This document shows, in pieces, positions 1 through 6,848 of a DNA stretch of 8,089 nucleotides. A program made the translations under genes and the position numbers. Position 1 is the stretch's first letter. Every line of letters begins with the position of its first letter. Source of the DNA: Janthinobacterium sp. (lineage in GTDB: Bacteria; Pseudomonadota; Gammaproteobacteria; Burkholderiales; Burkholderiaceae_D); NCBI GenBank assembly GCA_003482555.1, contig DMYQ01000183.1:1-8089 (forward strand), in the 5' to 3' direction. The notes beneath the pieces are model-generated. The model was not told the origin of the DNA and did not search any database. It worked only from the letters and a program-made list of their open reading frames with translations.

Positions 1-1300
1 CGGCCAGGCCGGCGCTGGCGCCGGAACCGGCATCGCCGAGGACGGCGCCGGCGACCGTGACGGCCTTGCCCAGGCCCGCGTTCTTGTCGGCGAAGCTGCC
101 GCTCTGACCGGACAGGGTCAGCGTTTCCGTGCCGACCAGGCCGCTCAAGGCGCCGCCCGTCAAGCTCGCGCCGACGCCGCCGTCGTACACCTTGGCGCCG
201 GCCGTCATGCCGGTGACGGTCAAGGCCTTGGCCGTGATATCGGCCGTCAAGCCGGTCGGATCGACCACGCTGTAATTGGCGGCCAGGCCGGCGCTGGCGC
301 CGGAACCGGCATTGCCCAGGGTGGTACCGGAAACGGTGACGGTCTTGCCGGTACCCACGTTTTTATTCGAAAACACGGCGCTCTGACCGGTCAGGCTCAA
401 GGTTTCCGAGCCGACCAGGCCGCTCAGCGCGCCGCCGGACAGGCTGGCGACGGCGCCGCCGTCATACACTTTGCCGGCCGCCGTCATACCGCTCACGCTC
501 AAGGCCTTGCGGCCGATGGTTGCCGTCAAACCGGTCGGATTGGCGACCGTGTAATTGGCCGCCAAGCCGGCCGTGGCGCCGGAACCGGCGTCGCCGAGGG
601 CCGCGCCGGTGACGGTGACGGCCTTGCCGAGCGCCGCGTCCTTGTCGGCGAAAGCGCCGCCCAGGCCAGTCAGGGCCAGGGTTTCCGAGCCGACCAGGCC
701 GCTCAAGGCGCCGCCGCTCAAGGCCGCGCTCGTACCGCCGTCATAGTCCCTGCCGACGGCCGTCATGCCGACGATGCTCAAGGCTTTGGTCGCGATGTCG
801 GCCGTCGCGCCGGCGACCGTGCTGCCCAGGACATAGTTGCCGGCATCGGCGCCGGACAAGCTGATGCCGCTGACGCCCACGGTTTTGCCGACGCCCGCGT
901 TCTTGTCGGCGAAGGCGCCGCTGGCGCCGCCCACCGTCAAGGTGTCGCCGACTATCATGCCGGCGAACGTGGCGCCGCCGGTGTTCAAGGTGGCGCCGAC
1001 GCCGCCGTCGTAGGTCTTGCTGGCGGCCGTGATGCCGCCCACGGCGCTGATCGTCGCCGCCGTGATGTTGGCCGTCAGGCCGGTCGGCTGGGTCAAGGTG
1101 TAGTTGCCGGCCGCCGTGCCGCTCAGGCTGTCGGTTGCCGTCACGGCGATGTTGTTGCCGACGTTCTTGGACGCGAACAAGCCCGATTGCAGCAGGCTGA
1201 TATGGCCGACGTCGCCCCCCGCCACGCCAACGAGCACGCCGGAATTCAAGAACGCCGTCAGGGAACCGTCGTAGACCTTGTTTGCCGCCACCGTGCCGCT
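1..1300 (-). repeat. YDG-type tandem repeats in tpsA, reaching a 279-bp period
   Basis: Five [KR]xYDG motifs have their Tyr at residues 882, 969, 1058, 1151 and 1244, preceded by an MBG-like unit with Tyr at 796. Spacing in DNA runs 258, 261, 267, 279, 279 bp. The last units share SGGALSGLVG[ST]ETL, FxxK[ND], VTV.GxxLG[DN]AGSGA.AGLAANY and PTGLTA. The unit starting at base 1 and that at 280 are identical for their first 33 bases, so the similarity holds at DNA level. The array continues beyond the window edge, and the total copy number is unknown. Confidence 0.85.
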
Positions 1301-3916
1301 CACCGTCAGCACGGTGAGCGCGGCCGGGTCGACCGTCAGGGTGCCGTTCGCGTAACTGATCAAATAACCCTGCTGGCTGGACGAGTACAGGCCGGACGGG
1401 GCGATGCTGTAACTGCCCGCGCTGACCGCGCCCTGCGCGGTGCCGCCATAGACCGGCGTGCCGAGCAGCGTGCCGTTCGCCACGCTGGAATAGCCGACGC
1501 CGTTGCCGCCGCTGAAGGCCGCCCCGTCGTAAGTCTTGCTGGCGTTGTTGGCGGTCACCGTGAGCGGCGTCAGGAAGGCTTGCAGCAGGGGATACGAGTG
1601 ACCGTCGTACAAGGCCCACGTGGCGCCCATGTCCCAGGCTGGATTGACGCTGCCGTTGGCCGAGGTCGCGCTGTCGAAATTGGCCAGGGTTTTCATGTTT
1701 GCCGTGCCGAGTCCCAGGCCGCCGCCGGGGCTGGTCGCCTTGCCGGTCGTCGCCGTATCCCAAAAACTGGCGCTGACGGTGCCGTGGCCGACGTCGTTGG
1801 TGCCGACCAGGCCGCCCGTGTTGCTGCTGCCGCTGACTGCGCCGCTGGCGTAGCTCTTGCCGATGGCGCCGTAATTGAAGCCGACCAGGCCGCCCACGCC
1901 ATAGGTGCCGGACACGGCGCCGGTCGCGTAAGTGTCGCTGATGGCATTGGCGCCCACGTTGTAACCGACCAGACCGCCGACATAGGAAGCGCCTGACACC
2001 GCGCCGCCTGAGTAAGAGGTGCTAATCACGCCGTCGCTGTTATAGCCAACCAGGCCGCCGACCTGGTTGACGCCATGCACCGTCGCCGTGCTGGAGCTGG
2101 CGCTGACGGAGCCGTAATTGAGGCCGACCAGGGCGCCGGTGTTGTTGTACCCGCCCGTGATGGAGCCGCCGACCAGTTGCACCTTGCTGATCTTGGCGCT
2201 GGCGGTGGCCACGCCGAACAGGCCGACCGAGCTGGTGCTCGATGGCAGATTGATGTTCAGGCCGGTGATGACGTGGCCCAGGCCGTCGAAGGCGCCGGTG
2301 AAATTGACGGCGCCGTCGCCGACCGGGGCGAAGCCGGCGCCGCCGTTCCAGGCACTGGTGGCCGAGGCGTCGATATTCGAGCCCAGCGCGTAAGCGCCGC
2401 CCAGGCCGCCGCTCATGCCCTGCAAATCGGTGCCGCTGACGCTGCCTTGCGCGCCCAGGCTGTTGATCACGGTGTAGTTGACAACCGTCCCGTCCGAACC
2501 CTGTTTGCTGCTCAGATGCGCGCCGGACGGCAAGTCCACCGGCGCCAGCGCGGTGAAGGTGCTGGCGTTGCCGGCCGCCACGGCGCCCTGGCCGTACTGC
2601 AGCGCCAGGCTGGCCGTGCCCGAGCCGTGCATGGCGGCATTGACGTTGATATTGTTTTGTGCGCTCAAGGTCAGGGTGTTGGCCGACCAGGACACGCTGT
2701 CGTTGACGTTGACGTTGCCGGCCGTCCCGGAGGCGCCGGTGCCGCTCACAATGCTGACGTTGCCGCCGCCCAGATTGGCGCTCAGCTGCGCGCCCGTCAT
2801 GTCGCCGCCCGAGGCGGCGACCGTGAAGTCGGTCGGATCGACCAGCCAGGTGCCGGCCAGGCCGCGGGCGGCGGCGGTGTTGACGCGCAAACCGTCGGCG
2901 ATCTTCACATGCGCCGCCGACGTTTCGACGAAGCCGCCGGCGCCGCCGTCGGGCGCGCCCGCGTCCAGGCGCCCGTCCGCGTTCACGGTGCCCGATTGCA
3001 TGTCGCCCAGCAGGCGGATGGCGCCGTTGCGCGTGTCGATGCTGCGCGCCTCGATCACGCCGGTGTTGTTGACGACGGTTTTCAGCAAGTCGCCGGCCGA
3101 CTGCGTGGTCAAGAGCACTTGGCCGCCGGCGGCCTGGATCAAGCCGCCGTTCTGTACCAGCGCGCGCAAGGCGCCCTGGTTCACGGCCACGTTCAACAAG
3201 CCGTCGCCGGCCACGTCCAGGGTGATGGCCTTGCCGGCCGCCAGCGCCACCGTGCCGAGGCGCGCGCTGATCGTGCCCTCGTTGCCGACGCTCGCGCCCA
3301 ACAGGGCGACATAGCCGCCCGGCGCATTGATACTGCCCTGGTTCAAGACGACGCCGCCGCCCGCATTGGTGAAGCGGTATTTCCCGGCCATGAAATCGGC
3401 GTCGGAAATACCCAGGGTCGACGCCGCCAGCCCTCCCACGTTGACCGAGGCGCCCTTGCCGAACAGGATACCGTTCGGATTGACGAGGAAGACCTTGCCG
3501 TTCGCCGTCAAATTGCCCAGGATGCTGGACGGATCAAAGCCCAGCACGCGGTTCAGCGCCACCGCGTTGGCGTTCGGCTGGACAAAGGTGACCGCCTCGC
3601 CCTGGCCGATATTGAAACTGTTCCAATTGAGCGCCACGTTCTGGCTGCCCTGGGTCACCGTCATCTGGCCGGCGCCGGCGACGACGCCGGCCTTGCCCGC
3701 CGTCACCACCGCGCCCGTCGGCAAGGCCAGCGCCGGCGCGCCGAAGGCCAGCAGCATGGACAGGGCCAAGGTTTTCAAGGCGAAACCGCCATCCGCGCCC
3801 GCCCCCGCGCCCGTGCTGCCAGGCAGCGAGCGCTTGCCCGCGCTCTTGACCAGTTCCGAGACTGCGACAAATGTGCCGGTTTTGATGCTCCAGATGGAAC
3901 GGTAGATGCGGTTCAT
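1..3916 (-). CDS. TpsA: filamentous-haemagglutinin-like two-partner secretion exoprotein, C-terminus outside window
   Basis: Large surface or secreted protein of the FhaB/HMW type, probably an adhesin. The frame from the ATG at 3916 is open to the window edge (1305 residues seen, none cysteine). Residues 1-28 (MNRIYRSIW start) match an ESPR extended signal region; a hydrophobic segment follows at about 45-64, ending ALA with predicted cleavage after 64. The TPS domain follows: NWNSFNIG at 97-104, NPNGI at 146-150, and WLVDPTDFT at 357-365. GLUG repeats lie at about 590-740 and close with FWDT at 718-721; an MBG-like unit with YDG at 796 and YDG-type repeats run from about 870 to the edge. The start is set by the ESPR; the ribosome site is weak (GGGAT about 9 nt upstream). 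It lies 54 nt behind tpsB on the same strand, so the two are probably one operon. The signal, TPS domain and repeats are seen directly; adhesion is inferred from the family. No toxin or maturation domain is visible because the C-terminus is missing. Confidence 0.93.
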   Translation of the reverse strand, partial: MNRIYRSIWSIKTGTFVAVSELVKSAGKRSLPGSTGAGAGADGGFALKTLALSMLLAFGAPALALPTGAVVTAGKAGVVAGAGQMTVTQGSQNVALNWNSFNIGQGEAVTFVQPNANAVALNRVLGFDPSSILGNLTANGKVFLVNPNGILFGKGASVNVGGLAASTLGISDADFMAGKYRFTNAGGGVVLNQGSINAPGGYVALLGASVGNEGTISARLGTVALAAGKAITLDVAGDGLLNVAVNQGALRALVQNGGLIQAAGGQVLLTTQSAGDLLKTVVNNTGVIEARSIDTRNGAIRLLGDMQSGTVNADGRLDAGAPDGGAGGFVETSAAHVKIADGLRVNTAAARGLAGTWLVDPTDFTVAASGGDMTGAQLSANLGGGNVSIVSGTGASGTAGNVNVNDSVSWSANTLTLSAQNNINVNAAMHGSGTASLALQYGQGAVAAGNASTFTALAPVDLPSGAHLSSKQGSDGTVVNYTVINSLGAQGSVSGTDLQGMSGGLGGAYALGSNIDASATSAWNGGAGFAPVGDGAVNFTGAFDGLGHVITGLNINLPSSTSSVGLFGVATASAKISKVQLVGGSITGGYNNTGALVGLNYGSVSASSSTATVHGVNQVGGLVGYNSDGVISTSYSGGAVSGASYVGGLVGYNVGANAISDTYATGAVSGTYGVGGLVGFNYGAIGKSYASGAVSGSSNTGGLVGTNDVGHGTVSASFWDTATTGKATSPGGGLGLGTANMKTLANFDSATSANGSVNPAWDMGATWALYDGHSYPLLQAFLTPLTVTANNASKTYDGAAFSGGNGVGYSSVANGTLLGTPVYGGTAQGAVSAGSYSIAPSGLYSSSQQGYLISYANGTLTVDPAALTVLTVSGTVAANKVYDGSLTAFLNSGVLVGVAGGDVGHISLLQSGLFASKNVGNNIAVTATDSLSGTAAGNYTLTQPTGLTANITAATISAVGGITAASKTYDGGVGATLNTGGATFAGMIVGDTLTVGGASGAFADKNAGVGKTVGVSGISLSGADAGNYVLGSTVAGATADIATKALSIVGMTAVGRDYDGGTSAALSGGALSGLVGSETLALTGLGGAFADKDAALGKAVTVTGAALGDAGSGATAGLAANYTVANPTGLTATIGRKALSVSGMTAAGKVYDGGAVASLSGGALSGLVGSETLSLTGQSAVFSNKNVGTGKTVTVSGTTLGNAGSGASAGLAANYSVVDPTGLTADITAKALTVTGMTAGAKVYDGGVGASLTGGALSGLVGTETLTLSGQSGSFADKNAGLGKAVTVAGAVLGDAGSGASAGLA
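1815..2140 (-). repeat. GLUG repeat block inside tpsA
   Basis: Five copies of a G[GA]LVGxN core begin at residues 594, 620, 647, 675 and 701 of TpsA, so the period is 26-28 residues. Intervening segments read like SASSSTATVHG, STSYSGGAVSG and SDTYATGAVSG. The block closes with SASFWDT and a Gly-rich GLGLGTANMKT stretch, the usual end of GLUG arrays in large exoproteins. The role is probably structural (beta-helix rungs); ligand binding cannot be judged from sequence. Confidence 0.8.
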
Positions 3917-3970
3917 GATAGGTGATCCCGATAGACAAGATGAAAACGCCAGCGCGCGCCCATGCGACGG

Positions 3971-5635
3971 TCAAAAATATTTCACGGCCTGCAACCAGAC
4001 ACGGCCCATCGCGTCCGGCACCGACACCGCCCGCGCGTCGCCCAGTTTGTGGGCGTAATACAGCTTCAGCGCGACGCCGTTGGCGCCGGCCCAGGTCAAG
4101 CCCAGGCCCGCTCCGCTCAAGGTCTTGCGGTTCTCGCCCGGCGCCCAGACTTCCTTGTTCAGGCTGACCGTGCCGGTGTCGATGAAGAGCACCAGTTGCG
4201 CCTGGCCCGGCAAGGCGGCCATGGCGGGCAAGTTGCGCCGCGCCTCCAGGTTCAGCACATAACCCTGGTCGGCGTAGCCCTCGCCGCCTGGATAGGCGCG
4301 CACGCCGCCGACGCCGCCCAGCCCCATCTTCTCGGAAATATCCAGATTCTTCGACGCCACTTGCCCGCTCAGCGAGGCGAACAGCGAGGTGTTTTCGGTC
4401 CAGCCCTGCAGGCGCGCGGCCGAGAAAGACAATTTATTGAAGCGGCCATTGCTGCGCGCCGTGCTCTGGTCGACCTGCAAGGCGTTCGGCGTGCCGATAT
4501 CGACCTTGCCGGTGGTCCAGGTCAGCGAGTAATTGCTGACACCGCCGCCGCCAAAGCCGTCGCGGGCGTCGCCGTTCAAGTTCGCCATCCACACCTTGAT
4601 GTCCTTGTCGGTGACGGTGCCGGCGGCGTCGCTCTTGTCGTGGAAAGACTTGCCGTCGTAATTGAGCTGCGCGTACAGGTTGTCGGCGCGCGAGCGCAGC
4701 AGCGGATAACTGGTGTACACGCTGCCGATCTTGGCGTTGCCGCTCGCTTGCAAGGCGGCGAATTCCTGTCCCAGGCGGTAATCCATGGAGGTGTAGGCCA
4801 GCCCCAGCTTGGCCAGGCCCAGCTGGCCCTGGTAAGCGCCGCGCACATAGTTCAGGCCGTCGGCGGAAGTGAAGGCGCGCACGCTGGCCGAATCACCGTA
4901 GCCGCTCAATTCATTGATGTTCAGGGTGGCGCCGACCCGCTTGACGCCGGTATAGCGATTGCCCTGGTTGTCGACGTCGACGCTGCCGCCGACGCGCTGG
5001 CCGGGTGCGACTTCGACGATCAAGTCGGAAGCGCCCACCGAGGCGCCGGGAACCAGGGTCGAGCGAACCTCCACGCCGGGCATGTCGGACAGCAGCAGCA
5101 AGCGCCGTTCCAGCGGCCCGCTGGCGATCGTGTCGCCGCTGTCGAGACCGCCAAGCACGCGATTCGCCAAGCCGTCCGCCAACTTGCTTTGATTGCGCAG
5201 GCCGACCGCGCCGTAGCGCCCCTCGAGCACGGAAATGGTGACGGCACCGTCGCGGATGTCTTGCGCCGGCAGGAAGGCTTGCGCCAGGAAATAGCCACGC
5301 GCGTGGTAAAAGTCGGCCACCTTGGCGGCCATCGCCCGCAACTCGGCCAAATTCAACTGGGCGCCGGGGACGAAGCCCGTGGCGGCGCGCAATTGGGCTT
5401 CGGGAAAGGTGCGCGCGGCCGCGATGTCGAGCCGGCGCACGACGATCTTGACGTCGTCGGCCAGCGCCGCCGGCGCCACGGCGCCGCGCTGGACGCGGAT
5501 TTCGGGCGCGCTCTTGGGCGGCAAGCGCGGCGCCGCCGGCACTTGCAGGAGCTGGCTGCCGGCGCCGGGCGGATCGACGGCGAACGCGCTTTGACTCAAT
5601 GCCAACATGGCCAGCGTGAATAAGCGATTTTCCAA
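3971..5635 (-). CDS. TpsB: ShlB/FhaC-family outer-membrane transporter for the adjacent exoprotein
   Basis: Omp85-superfamily pore that recognises the TPS domain of its partner in the periplasm and exports it across the outer membrane. It is 554 residues from the chosen TTG, close to family members of about 545-585. The signal peptide is residues 1-19, ending SAFA before VDPP, followed by a Pro-rich linker to about 46. Two POTRA domains lie at about 62-138 and 140-212; the first ends in a FYHARGYFLAQAFLP-type stretch and SVLEGRYG. The beta-barrel starts at about 215, with the VRAYPGGEG motif (VRGY loop equivalent) at 445-453 and LFIDTG from 483. The last residue is Phe (KYF), as expected for assembly by the BAM complex. 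A longer reading from an ATG at 5695 adds 20 residues but lacks a ribosome site and buries the signal peptide; TTG at 5635 has GGAAGGGG seven bases upstream. It is the first gene of a two-gene operon with tpsA. Confidence 0.93.
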   Translation of the reverse strand: MENRLFTLAMLALSQSAFAVDPPGAGSQLLQVPAAPRLPPKSAPEIRVQRGAVAPAALADDVKIVVRRLDIAAARTFPEAQLRAATGFVPGAQLNLAELRAMAAKVADFYHARGYFLAQAFLPAQDIRDGAVTISVLEGRYGAVGLRNQSKLADGLANRVLGGLDSGDTIASGPLERRLLLLSDMPGVEVRSTLVPGASVGASDLIVEVAPGQRVGGSVDVDNQGNRYTGVKRVGATLNINELSGYGDSASVRAFTSADGLNYVRGAYQGQLGLAKLGLAYTSMDYRLGQEFAALQASGNAKIGSVYTSYPLLRSRADNLYAQLNYDGKSFHDKSDAAGTVTDKDIKVWMANLNGDARDGFGGGGVSNYSLTWTTGKVDIGTPNALQVDQSTARSNGRFNKLSFSAARLQGWTENTSLFASLSGQVASKNLDISEKMGLGGVGGVRAYPGGEGYADQGYVLNLEARRNLPAMAALPGQAQLVLFIDTGTVSLNKEVWAPGENRKTLSGAGLGLTWAGANGVALKLYYAHKLGDARAVSVPDAMGRVWLQAVKYF

Positions 5636-5642
5636 GATGCTT

Positions 5643-5650
5643 CCCCTTCC
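5643..5650 (-). promoter_or_regulatory. Ribosome binding site deciding a TTG start for tpsB
   Basis: On the minus strand GGAAGGGG is followed by seven bases (AAGCATC) and then TTG at 5635-5633. Starting there gives MENRLFTLAMLALSQSAFA, a compact signal peptide with a good cleavage site. The in-frame ATG at 5695 has no purine-rich sequence before it, and an internal ATG at 5608 would shorten the hydrophobic core too far. The TTG start is inferred from spacing and signal-peptide logic. Confidence 0.6.
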
Positions 5651-5772
5651 AATATCCCGACCATGGCTGACTTTCCATGCGTCCAACTGTTTCATTTGAG
5701 AATCAGTCTAACAAAGATATTTTCCCGCACGCGCTTTTAAATTAATAAAAACATTGTCATTAGGAGTAACCC

Positions 5773-5967
5773 ATGGGGGCCGCCGGCGGCTTCTCCGGGC
5801 AAAACGCGGAAAACGTGGGGCGATCCACGCCGATGGCGCCGCCTCGCGCTGTGGGAAACGCGCCACAATCGACGTATCGACATTGCAATTTCGGGGAAAG
5901 TCTGGCGCGCGGCGGTGAAATTAAACAAGGAGCGCTAGATTATCGGGCCTTGCTTTCATTTAAATAA
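5773..5967 (+). CDS. Candidate small protein of 64 residues, unrecognised
   Basis: The ATG at 5773 follows AGGAG at 5762-5766 with a six-base spacer, which is a good ribosome site. The product begins MGAAGGFSGQNAENVG and has no signal peptide, membrane helix or motif that I recognise. The first two thirds are GC-rich like local genes, while the last part is AT-rich and looks non-coding. It faces away from the TPS operon. It may be chance, or the GC island may be RNA rather than protein. Confidence 0.17.
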   Translation: MGAAGGFSGQNAENVGRSTPMAPPRAVGNAPQSTYRHCNFGESLARGGEIKQGALDYRALLSFK

Positions 5968-5991
5968 TCACGGAAAGTAACGATTTATTTA

Positions 5992-6010
5992 ATCAATGAA
6001 AAATATTGAT
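5992..6010. repeat. AT-rich dyad, possible protein-binding site
   Basis: ATCAAT (5992-5997) and ATTGAT (6005-6010) form a perfect 6-bp inverted repeat around a 7-base AT-rich centre. It lies in the AT-rich part of the region upstream of tpsB. The minus-strand reading TATCAA-TATT-TTT is one base from the IHF consensus WATCAANNNNTTR. AT-rich sequence yields such dyads by chance, so a regulatory role is only a suggestion. Confidence 0.25.
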
Positions 6011-6037
6011 AAGTTGGAAATGGATCTTGGGGAATGA

Positions 6038-6160
6038 ATGAATATGATTAAAATGCTCACGAAATGTATTTTTAGCATCGAAATTCGCGCTGGCGACAGC
6101 GTCCTCGCGCCCCTCTCGCGCGAAAATGCGCGCCGGATGAAACCGTCCCGTGGGCGCTAA
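6038..6160 (+). CDS. Candidate 40-residue leader-like peptide, unrecognised
   Basis: A short ORF starting MNMIKMLTKCIFSIEIRAG and ending TAA at 6160, with GGGGA at 6029-6033 four bases before the ATG. A second ATG at 6034 in another frame gives only five codons. The C-terminal half is Arg-rich. I know no family that fits; it is listed because of its ribosome site and because nothing else explains this stretch. Confidence 0.12.
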   Translation: MNMIKMLTKCIFSIEIRAGDSVLAPLSRENARRMKPSRGR

Positions 6161-6359
6161 ATGGCTGTAGCAGGCAGGAAATCAAACGCTCCCGGACGAC
6201 CGTCAGTGTCGCCCAGACAAATCTGGCGAGGGCATATGAGTGTTCGCTGCCGCCGCGACGCTACGCGCACCGCGCGATGGGCTGGATTGACTGAGGTATC
6301 AGGGCATGGCCATACATCCTCAAGCGGCCCCGGGCGAATAAATCCTAGGCCCGCAAATA

Positions 6360-6387
6360 AAAAAAGACAGACGAATCTGCCTTTTTT
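6360..6387 (-). terminator. Intrinsic terminator of the Ala/Lys-rich gene
   Basis: A-tract, stem, loop and T-tract: 6360-6371 pairs with 6376-6387 around the loop CGAA. In the minus-strand RNA the stem is GGCAGA-UUCG-UCUGUC followed by a U-run, and the only irregular pair is a G-U wobble. In the plus-strand RNA the same position is an A-C mismatch, so the hairpin is better as a minus-strand terminator. It lies about 19 nt past the stop codon at 6406. Confidence 0.85.
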
Positions 6388-6405
6388 CATACCGACCGCG
6401 CCAAT

Positions 6406-6741
6406 TTATTTGGCGACGGCGGCTTCCTTCGCTTCGGCCTTGACGACGTCGGTGTGCGCCTTGGCTTTGGCTTTGCTGCGGGCGGCCTTGCGGTGCGCCT
6501 TGGCCTTGCTAACGTGCGCGGTCGCCTTGGCGCCGGCGACTTGATACTTGGTGCCGGTCACAGCAGTCGCTTGCTTGGCGTCGGCCTTTACCACGGCACC
6601 CGCTTCCTTGGCGTCGGCCTTGACGACTTCCTTGGCTTGTTTGGCTTCGGCCTTGACCACTGGAGCGGTCGGGGCGGGAACTTGGGCGAAAGCGGCCGTT
6701 GCGAACAGGGTGGCGATCAGGGTGGCGATGACTTTTTTCAT
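6406..6741 (-). CDS. Small exported Ala/Lys-rich repeat protein, function unknown
   Basis: 111 residues. MKKVIATLIATLFATAAFA is a clear signal peptide cut before QVPAP, so the mature protein of about 92 residues is probably periplasmic. It is almost wholly Ala, Lys, Val and charged residues. VVKA[ED]AK[QE]A occurs at 28-36, 39-47, 50-58 and 99-107; the first three have an 11-residue period, which suggests a continuous amphipathic helix or coiled coil. Residues 75-97 are rich in AKA/HRKAA, resembling a histone-H1-like tail in composition only. The ATG at 6741 follows GAGGAAA at 6746-6752, a good ribosome site, and an intrinsic terminator lies just beyond the stop, so it is probably a single-gene transcript. 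No Cys and no enzyme motif. Small Ala/Lys-rich signal-bearing proteins occur in this lineage without a defined role. Calling it a gene is well supported; any function would be a guess. Confidence 0.85.
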   Translation of the reverse strand: MKKVIATLIATLFATAAFAQVPAPTAPVVKAEAKQAKEVVKADAKEAGAVVKADAKQATAVTGTKYQVAGAKATAHVSKAKAHRKAARSKAKAKAHTDVVKAEAKEAAVAK

Positions 6742-6770
6742 GGTGTTTCCTCAGGTGGTGTTCGTTAAGC

Positions 6771-6784
6771 GGGGCGATCGCCCC
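6771..6784. repeat. Perfect 14-bp palindrome GGGGCGATCGCCCC
   Basis: A self-complementary site around GCGATCGC, centred about 36 bp upstream of the minus-strand ATG at 6741. It could be an operator for a dimeric regulator or a stable hairpin in the leader. The position favours an effect on the Ala/Lys-rich gene. No binding protein can be named. Confidence 0.4.
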
Positions 6785-6821
6785 TGTCACTGAGCTAAAA
6801 ACGGGCGGCCCCGACTGTTCG

Positions 6822-6848
6822 TTGACGGACATTACATCCGCTTACAAT
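6822..6848 (+). promoter_or_regulatory. Promoter-like pair TTGACG / TACAAT
   Basis: TTGACG (6822-6827) and TACAAT (6843-6848) each match five of six sigma-70 bases, but the spacer is 15 bp, shorter than the usual 17. It points toward the RibD-C-like gene and would give a leader of roughly 210 nt. It could instead drive a short untranslated RNA. This is the best plus-strand candidate in the gap. Confidence 0.3.

Larger units (their letters stand above)
5636..6359. other. Gene-poor region upstream of the TPS operon
   Basis: About 720 nt with no convincing gene. Composition alternates: AT-rich at about 5700-5771, GC-rich at about 5772-5930, AT-rich at about 5931-6085, then mixed. It lies between the tpsB start and the terminator of the next minus-strand gene, so the tpsB promoter should be here. 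I found no minus-strand promoter with good -35 and -10 elements; a TGTTAGACT resembling an extended -10 occurs just upstream of 5705 but has no -35 partner. Two short plus-strand ORFs with ribosome sites are listed separately. A short inverted repeat, CCAGA-CAAA-TCTGG, sits at 6213-6226. Confidence 0.6.

Noticed and set aside
741..1763. 340-codon minus-strand ORF rich in Arg, Gln, Gly and His
   Set aside because: Alternate frame of the tpsA repeat region; its composition is that of a frameshifted repeat and it has no usable start.
2075..3925. 616-codon open frame on the plus strand
   Set aside because: It lies in codon register opposite tpsA. Plus-strand stops there need TTA, CTA or TCA codons in tpsA, which are rare in this GC-rich genome. 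The translation is a low-complexity mix of Ala, Gly, Arg, Val and Asp with no family pattern.
3962..5623. 553-codon open frame on the plus strand
   Set aside because: Register-matched antisense of tpsB, for the same codon-usage reason; tpsB has clear POTRA, barrel and C-terminal Phe signatures.
5797..5845. Resemblance to a cyclic-di-GMP (GEMM) riboswitch: GGGCAAAA, then GGAAAA, then GGGGCG
   Set aside because: The conserved GACGCAAAGCC core and the second half of the fold are absent, and no plus-strand gene follows within reach.
5737..5928. 63-codon minus-strand ORF upstream of tpsB
   Set aside because: No ribosome site, no family pattern, Arg/His-rich content typical of a shadow frame over GC-rich sequence.
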